From: AWTP1-13 sp044868325
Lineage (GTDB): Bacteria; Pseudomonadota; Alphaproteobacteria; Rhizobiales; Hyphomicrobiaceae
NCBI GenBank assembly: GCA_044868325.1
Contig: JBIOWI010000223.1
Span: 1 to 9,526, forward strand
Length of the DNA stretch: 9,526 bases
Direction: 5' to 3'
Below, one piece after another: positions 5,446 to 9,526 of the stretch (positions within the stretch are counted from its first letter, which is position 1; every line of letters begins with the position of its first letter). The position numbers and the translations under genes were made by a program. The notes under the pieces are model-generated. The model did no database searches, was not told the origin of the DNA, and was given only the letters and a program-made list of their open reading frames with translations.

Positions 5446-6834
5446 CTACGCCGCTGCCACCCGCTTCGTCGCCGTCCCGTCAGCCTCCTCGCGCAGATGC
5501 TCCGCCAACCGGAACGCCAGCTCCAGCGATTGCCCCGCATTCAACCGTGGGTCGCAGCCGGTGTCGTACTGACGCGCCAAATCCGCCTCGGAGATGCGGG
5601 TTGCGCCGCCCGTGCACTCGGTCACGTTCTGCCCGGTCATCTCGATGTGGATGCCGCCCGGGTAGGTGCCCTCGGCCCGGTGCACGGCGAAGAACTGCTC
5701 TACCTCCGTCAGGATGCGATCAAGCGGCCGTGTCTTGAGCCCGCCGGCCGCGGTGACGGTGTTGCCGTGCATGGGATCGCATGACCACACCACGGGGCGC
5801 CCCGCCCTCTCCACCGCCCGGATAAGCGCAGGCAAGTGCTTCTCCACCTTGTCGGCGCCGAAGCGACAGATCAGCGTGAGCCGCCCCGGCTCGTTCCTCG
5901 GGTTGAGGATGTCGATGAGCCGCAGCAGCTCGTCGGGCTGCAGAGAGGGCCCGCACTTCAGCCCGATGGGGTTGACGATGCCGCGGCAGAACTCCACGTG
6001 CGCCCCGTCGGGCTGGCGGGTGCGGTCGCCGATCCACAGGAAGTGCGCCGAGGTGGCCACGTATTGCCCCGAGCCCATGGCCTCGTCCCGCCGGGTCAGC
6101 GCCTGCTCGTAGCCGAGCAGCAGAGCCTCGTGGCTGGTGTAGAAGCTCGTGGTTCGCATCTCGAGCGTGTTGTTCTCGGTGATGCCCAGGAGCCGGTTCA
6201 CCGCCACGGTGCGCTCGATCTCGCTCGCCAGCCGGGCGTAGCGCTCCTCGATCGGCGTCCCCTCCATGAACTTCAGCTCCCACCGATGCGCATTGGCCAG
6301 GGATGCATACCCCCCATCCAGGAGCGCGCGCAGGAAGTTCAGGGTCGCCGCGGACTGCCGGTAGGCCTGCAGCTGCCGGCCCGGATCGGGAATGCGCGCC
6401 GCGGCCGTGAACTCCGGCCCGTTGACGATATCGCCACGGTAGCTCGGCAGCTCCACCCCGTCCCGCTTCTCCACGTCCGAGGAACGAGGCTTGGCGAACT
6501 GGCCGGCCACCCGGCCCAACTTCACGACCCGGCGGTTGCCCTGGAACACCAGGATCAGGGCCATCTGCAGGAACAGCTGGAAGTAGTCGCGGATGTAGTC
6601 GGTCTTGTGCTCCTTGAAGCTTTCCGCGCAGTCGCCACCCTGCAGCAGGAAGCTTGTTCCCACCGCCACCTGGGCCAGCTGCTCCTTGAGCGCCAGCACC
6701 TCCCTTACAAAAACCAGCGGCGGGAAGTTGCGCAGGTCCTGCTCGACGGTATCGAGCGCCGCCTTGTCCGGATACATCGGCACCTGGACGATGGGCTTCT
6801 CCCTCCAGCTGTCCGGCTTCCAGGTTGCAGGCAT
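5446..6834 (-). CDS. Class II 3-deoxy-7-phosphoheptulonate (DAHP) synthase
   Basis: This enzyme condenses phosphoenolpyruvate with erythrose 4-phosphate, the first step of the cytosolic shikimate pathway to aromatic amino acids. The 462-residue product is of class II (plant/actinobacterial/alphaproteobacterial) type and usual length. Metal ligands by comparison with the Mycobacterium tuberculosis enzyme: Cys69 (QGGDCAESF), His356 (DPMHGNT), Glu398 (HIEMTG) and Asp428 (CDPRLN). Further hallmarks are SYRGDIVNG (131-139), TSHEALLLGYE (233-243) and NPIGLKCGPS (288-297). The ATG at 6834 follows a strong AGGAGG ribosome site (6841-6847 on the plus strand). A single-gene unit with possible -10 and leader hairpin upstream. 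Symbols aroF and aroG are both used for such genes, so none is assigned. Function is very secure. Confidence 0.97.
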   Translation of the reverse strand: MPATWKPDSWREKPIVQVPMYPDKAALDTVEQDLRNFPPLVFVREVLALKEQLAQVAVGTSFLLQGGDCAESFKEHKTDYIRDYFQLFLQMALILVFQGNRRVVKLGRVAGQFAKPRSSDVEKRDGVELPSYRGDIVNGPEFTAAARIPDPGRQLQAYRQSAATLNFLRALLDGGYASLANAHRWELKFMEGTPIEERYARLASEIERTVAVNRLLGITENNTLEMRTTSFYTSHEALLLGYEQALTRRDEAMGSGQYVATSAHFLWIGDRTRQPDGAHVEFCRGIVNPIGLKCGPSLQPDELLRLIDILNPRNEPGRLTLICRFGADKVEKHLPALIRAVERAGRPVVWSCDPMHGNTVTAAGGLKTRPLDRILTEVEQFFAVHRAEGTYPGGIHIEMTGQNVTECTGGATRISEADLARQYDTGCDPRLNAGQSLELAFRLAEHLREEADGTATKRVAAA

Positions 6835-6862
6835 ATCGCTCCTCCTCGCGCAAACGGCGACG

Positions 6863-6893
6863 CCGCGGGCCTCGACGCACTACCTGCCCGCGG
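6863..6893 (-). promoter_or_regulatory. Leader hairpin upstream of the DAHP synthase
   Basis: CCGCGGGC (6863-6870) and GCCCGCGG (6886-6893) are perfect 8-bp complements with a 15-base loop, between the candidate -10 and the ribosome binding site. It lies about 16 bases before the AGGAGG, with no T-run, so it is not an ordinary terminator. A nine-codon reading frame (6909 to 6880, MDLRYPAGR) crosses it and stops in the loop. It has one Tyr codon, weak support for attenuation. Structure in the 5' untranslated region is likely; a regulatory role is speculation. Confidence 0.35.
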
Positions 6894-6929
6894 GGTAACG
6901 AAGATCCATCGTCTCGGTTTCTGTGGGCG

Positions 6930-6935
6930 CTTATA
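6930..6935 (-). promoter_or_regulatory. Possible -10 element of the DAHP synthase promoter
   Basis: The minus strand reads TATAAG, five of six bases matching the -10 consensus, in otherwise GC-rich sequence. No good -35 lies at the right spacing (TGGCGG at 17 bases). It implies a leader of about 90 bases before the ATG at 6834. Confidence 0.35.
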
Positions 6936-7025
6936 GGCGAACCCGGCGTCTTCCGCCACCTTTCGCGGCCCTCGCCGGGTCGGGCGCGATCAGGACCCTT
7001 GGCGCGCAGCCGCGCTGTCGCTACA

Positions 7026-7041
7026 TTGACGTTAACGTCAA
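7026..7041 (+). promoter_or_regulatory. Perfect 16-bp palindrome, MerR-type operator and promoter candidate
   Basis: TTGACGTTAACGTCAA is a perfect dyad 45 bases before the hydrolase start. Its left end TTGACG doubles as a near-consensus -35. Weak -10 candidates follow at 17 bases (CATACG, 7049-7054) or 19 bases (TACGAA, 7051-7056); the latter is the long spacing typical of MerR-controlled promoters. From memory, dyads of the TGACGT/ACGTCA type are used by MerR-family regulators of branched-chain amino acid and fatty acid catabolism such as LiuR. The regulator gene is not in the window. Confidence 0.55.
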
Positions 7042-7085
7042 CTTCTTCCATACGAACAACAGCCAGTTTCAGCATGAGGGCCGTC

Positions 7086-8015
7086 ATGCTCGATACCGAA
7101 CGCAGCCCTCCGGGGACCGCTGCCGCGGACAGCCAGGCAACCGGGGAGGAGCTCACCATCCCGGCCGAGGACGGGCGCCCCCTCGCCGCCACCCTGTTCG
7201 TCCCGCCAGTGGCGCGCCCCGCGGCCCCGCTGACGGTGATCGCCGGCGGCACCGGCATCCCGCGGCGCTACTACGCGCGGTTCGCCGCCTGGCTCGCCGA
7301 GCGCGGCGGCCGGCCCACCCTCACCTTCGACTACCGGGATACCGGCGGCTCCCGCTCCGGCTCCCTTAAGGGCTCCACGGTCCGCATGCGCGACTGGTGC
7401 CTCCTCGACGTGCCGGGCGTCCTCGCCTGGGGGGCGCGCGAGCACGGAGTCGCAAGCCCTGGCCGCCCGCTGCACTGGATCGGCCACAGCCTGGGCGGCT
7501 TCGCCGCCGGCCTCGCCCACAACAACCACCTCATCGCCCGCCAGCTGAACATCGCCACCCTCAACGGCTACTGGCGGCGCATGGCCGTACCCGAGCGATA
7601 TCGCGTGCTCTTCGCCATGGGCGTCATGGCCCCGCTCGTCATCCGTACCCTCGGCTACCTCCCCGGCGCGCTCTTGGGCGGCGAGGATATGCCGGGTCCG
7701 GCGTTCCTGGAGTGGCGCCGCTGGTGCCTGTCGCCTGGCTTCCTGTTCGACGACCCGATGCTCCCCGAGACCGCCAACTTCGCGCGTCTCGGAGCACCCG
7801 TCCGCTTCGGCCAGATCGAGGACGACGTGTGGGCCACGCCGGCCGCCGTGGAGGCCATCGCCGCCCGCTTCACCGGCAGCGCCGACCGCTCCGTCTGGCC
7901 CATCCGCCTCGCCGACGCCGGCGCCCAGCGCATCGGCCACCACGGCTTCTTCCGCTTCGAGCACCACGCGACGCTGTGGCCTTCGGCGCTGGAGTGGCTG
8001 GAGAAGCCAACCTGA
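7086..8015 (+). CDS. Cytosolic alpha/beta hydrolase (COG4757-like)
   Basis: The product is a 309-residue hydrolase with no signal peptide. AGGTGIPRRYYARFAAWLAE (53-72) and LTFDYRDTGGSR (79-90) form the early core strands. GHSLGG (133-138) carries the nucleophile Ser135, Asp246 or Asp247 (IEDDVWATP) is the acid, and His285 in GHHGFFR the base. The GH-x-GFFR ending and DYR-x-TGGSR stretch recall COG4757-type predicted hydrolases with esterase- or lipase-like activity; the substrate is unknown. The ATG at 7086 has GAGGG (7076-7080) five bases upstream. The ATG at 7074 lacks such a site. A MerR-type palindrome lies just upstream, suggesting control by a metabolite sensor. A strong hairpin repeat begins six bases after the stop, and malonyl-CoA decarboxylase converges from the other side. 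Family is secure. Confidence 0.88.
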   Translation: MLDTERSPPGTAAADSQATGEELTIPAEDGRPLAATLFVPPVARPAAPLTVIAGGTGIPRRYYARFAAWLAERGGRPTLTFDYRDTGGSRSGSLKGSTVRMRDWCLLDVPGVLAWGAREHGVASPGRPLHWIGHSLGGFAAGLAHNNHLIARQLNIATLNGYWRRMAVPERYRVLFAMGVMAPLVIRTLGYLPGALLGGEDMPGPAFLEWRRWCLSPGFLFDDPMLPETANFARLGAPVRFGQIEDDVWATPAAVEAIAARFTGSADRSVWPIRLADAGAQRIGHHGFFRFEHHATLWPSALEWLEKPT

Positions 8016-8020
8016 CCGTC

Positions 8021-8055
8021 GAATGGGGTCAGACCCTGCGGGTCTGACCCCATTC
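8021..8055. repeat. Perfect 16-bp hairpin of the GGGGTC-n-GACCC family
   Basis: GAATGGGGTCAGACCC (8021-8036) and GGGTCTGACCCCATTC (8040-8055) are exact reverse complements around TGC. Each arm also holds its own near-palindrome GGGTC-n-GACCC, so the element is a palindrome of palindromes. It starts five bases after the hydrolase stop in a convergent gap and could stop or stabilise transcripts, though no T-run follows. It creates spurious reading frames starting MGSDP on both strands. Confidence 0.8.
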
Positions 8056-8150
8056 AGTGACCTAACGTTCCAATGCGATCCAGGTTGCGTCCGGGAACGG
8101 ACAACGGCAGCCACGCCTGCTGCGGTGTATACAAGTTCTGAGGGTGTGCC

Positions 8151-8180
8151 ATGGGGTCAGACCCGCAGGGTCCGACCCCG
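8151..8180. repeat. Second GGGGTC-n-GACCC hairpin, opposite orientation
   Basis: GGGGTCAGACCC (8153-8164) pairs with GGGTCCGACCCC (8168-8179) with one mismatch around GCA. The loop is the reverse complement of the TGC loop of the copy at 8021-8055, so the two copies look inverted about a 95-base spacer (8056-8150). The spacer shows no gene. The pair fills the convergent gap between the hydrolase and the malonyl-CoA decarboxylase. Confidence 0.75.
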
Positions 8181-8194
8181 GATGTTGTCCGGAT

Positions 8195-9526
8195 TCACGC
8201 ACCTTCCGGCTGGTCGGCGCCGGGCTTAGCGGGGCGCAGGCGCGCGATCTGCAGGAGCTTGGTGGTGGTGGGCTCGGTGCGCGGCCTGGCGCGCTGCTTC
8301 AAGAGAGCGTGCACCTGGCGCGAGGCCGTCACGAAGCCGTCGTTGGCGTAGGCCTCGTGGTTGCGCTCGATGTCCCTCAGCTCGTAGCGGTAGTTGACCA
8401 TGAGCCCGTGCCCCGCCTTGAGGCCCTTGGGCGACGCGTCGCCCAGCCAGTTGATGCGCTCCAGCCTGGCACCGTTGCCGAGATGGAACCGCGCCACCGG
8501 GTCGAGCGGGCGCCCGTCGCCGGCCCGCTCGGTGAGGAAATAGTTGGCCGCCAGCCGCAGGAGCGGGGGCCGCAACCCCTCCGCCACAACCTCGCTCGTC
8601 GCCCAGTCCGGATCGGAGAGCACCGCCAGGCGCTCGCGCTCCTCGGGGCTGACGAGACGCGCGCTGTCGCTGCCCGCAAGCGCCGCGTCCAGCCAGTCGG
8701 CGAAGTTCGGCACCGGGGAAAGGGTCACGAACGTCCTGAGACTTGGACGCTCCTTCACCAGGTCTTCCACCACCTGCTTGATCAGGAAGTTGCCGAACGA
8801 GATGCCGCGCAGGCCCTCCTGGCAATTGGAGATGGAATAGAACACCGCCGTCGTGGGGTTGCCGGGGCCGCCGCCGTTCCTGGGCGCTTCCAGCACCTCG
8901 TCGATGGCAGCCGGGATGTCGTCCATCAGGGCCACCTCGACGAAGATCAGGGGCTCGTCGATCAGCGAGGGGTGGAAGAAGCCGAAGCAGCTGCGGTCGT
9001 CGGGGTCGAGCCGCCGGCGCAGGTCGTCCCAGCCCTGAATCTCGTGCACCGCCTCGTAGGCGATGATCTTGTCGAGGATGGTGGCCGGTGTGTTCCAGTC
9101 GATGCGGCGCAGCATCAGGAAGCCGCGGTTGAACCACGACGCCAGCAGGTGGCGCAGATCGCCGTCGAGGGCGCCGAGCGACTGGTCCCCCGTGGCGAGC
9201 AGATCGCGGCGCAGCTTGACGATCTCGGCCGTCGCCCCCGGCGCCAGGTTGAGGCGGCGGAAGAACTCGATGCGCGGGCTCTCCACCACCCGCTGCAGGA
9301 CACGCAGCGTTGAGGCATCGCGGGCGGTCAGATATGCCTTGGCAGCCCGCTCCACCTCGGCCGGGTCGGGCTGCATGGTGCGGGCCAGGAACTTGAGGAA
9401 GTCGAGCCGGTCCGCTGGGCCGAGGCTCCGGTAGCGGCGGAGCAGCTCGCTGGCGATGGCCACGCCGGAAGCCTCGCCGCGGTTGGAGCCCAGGGCGTTC
9501 GCCAGCTCCGTGATGTCGTCCTCGCG
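8195..9526 (-). CDS. Malonyl-CoA decarboxylase, N-terminus beyond the window
   Basis: This enzyme converts malonyl-CoA to acetyl-CoA and CO2, used in malonate catabolism and to control malonyl-CoA pools. Visible are 443 residues plus the stop. The frame is open to the window edge, and the edge residues (SNRGEASGVAIASELLRRY) match the conserved N-terminal helical domain. The GTG at 9463 is therefore probably an internal Val, not the start. The C-terminal catalytic domain of GNAT-like fold shows SFGNFLIKQVVEDL, then LSPVPNFADWL with the catalytic Ser at 8717-8719, FHLGNGARLERINW with the catalytic His at 8483-8485, and GLMVNYRYEL. Ser and His assignments follow the human enzyme. Rhizobial homologues are called matA beside matB and matC; those neighbours are not visible, so no symbol is given. 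Function is very secure. Confidence 0.96.
   Translation of the reverse strand, partial: REDDITELANALGSNRGEASGVAIASELLRRYRSLGPADRLDFLKFLARTMQPDPAEVERAAKAYLTARDASTLRVLQRVVESPRIEFFRRLNLAPGATAEIVKLRRDLLATGDQSLGALDGDLRHLLASWFNRGFLMLRRIDWNTPATILDKIIAYEAVHEIQGWDDLRRRLDPDDRSCFGFFHPSLIDEPLIFVEVALMDDIPAAIDEVLEAPRNGGGPGNPTTAVFYSISNCQEGLRGISFGNFLIKQVVEDLVKERPSLRTFVTLSPVPNFADWLDAALAGSDSARLVSPEERERLAVLSDPDWATSEVVAEGLRPPLLRLAANYFLTERAGDGRPLDPVARFHLGNGARLERINWLGDASPKGLKAGHGLMVNYRYELRDIERNHEAYANDGFVTASRQVHALLKQRARPRTEPTTTKLLQIARLRPAKPGADQPEGA

Noticed and set aside
5836..6936. Plus-strand 366-codon open frame
   Set aside because: It is antisense to the DAHP synthase, has no recognisable domain and its composition is typical of a shadow frame.
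6825..7085. Longer alpha/beta hydrolase starting at 6825 or 7074
   Set aside because: The 6825 start overlaps the DAHP synthase start and promoter region and crosses the palindrome; 7074 has no ribosome site, while 7086 has GAGGG at correct spacing.
8023..8229. Small frames starting MGSDP (8023, 8151, and minus strand from 8053)
   Set aside because: The starts come from the GGGGTC-n-GACCC repeat itself (ATGGGGTCAGACCC reads MGSDP); no conserved protein is expected.
8144..9313. Plus-strand 389-codon open frame
   Set aside because: It is antisense to malonyl-CoA decarboxylase, whose Ser and His motifs are intact.
9461..9463. GTG as start of malonyl-CoA decarboxylase
   Set aside because: The frame is open upstream to the window edge and encodes the conserved RGEASG region of the N-terminal domain, so the true start lies outside.

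Overview
The window is GC-rich, densely packed bacterial chromosome, most likely from an alphaproteobacterium. The case rests on protein character: a glutamine-dependent NAD synthetase, a class II DAHP synthase and a malonyl-CoA decarboxylase whose sequences look alphaproteobacterial. This is judged from memory of the families, without a database search. I see no tRNA, rRNA, CRISPR array, phage gene or insertion sequence. No gene-free stretch exceeds 300 bases.

Layout, left to right. Bases 1-114 hold a 12-bp-arm inverted repeat and a REP-like repeat that runs into the end of nadE. nadE (minus, 115-1890) diverges from a 10-helix DMT/EamA exporter (plus, 2035-2928). The gap between them holds an inverted pair of a short GGGGTC-n-GACCC element. 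The exporter is followed by a secreted, serine-type dienelactone-hydrolase-family enzyme (plus, 2964-3845). A secreted SYLF/Ysc84-like protein (minus, 3875-4432) converges on it. Next, divergently, comes a two-gene MNT nucleotidyltransferase / HEPN cassette (plus, 4616-4930 and 4927-5328) with its own candidate promoter and operator-like palindrome. The class II DAHP synthase (minus, 5446-6834) converges on the cassette. A cytosolic alpha/beta hydrolase (plus, 7086-8015) diverges from it, with a perfect 16-bp MerR-type palindrome upstream. Two more hairpins of the GGGGTC-n-GACCC family fill the convergent gap 8016-8194. The window ends inside a malonyl-CoA decarboxylase gene (minus, 8195 to beyond 9526) that lacks its N-terminus.

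How the genes fit together. Most are separate single-gene units of core metabolism: NAD biosynthesis, entry to the shikimate pathway and malonyl-CoA turnover. The only tight operon is the MNT-HEPN pair (GTGA overlap), a minimal toxin-antitoxin-like module and the main accessory content. The exporter and the secreted hydrolase may be co-transcribed. The hydrolase at 7086-8015 may belong to a lipid or acyl-CoA regulon if its palindrome is a MerR-family site.

No wholly new multi-gene system is evident. The most interesting items are the six-copy GGGGTC-n-GACCC repeat family arranged as inverted pairs (REPIN-like), the MNT-HEPN module with atypical active-site features, and the palindrome at 7026-7041.
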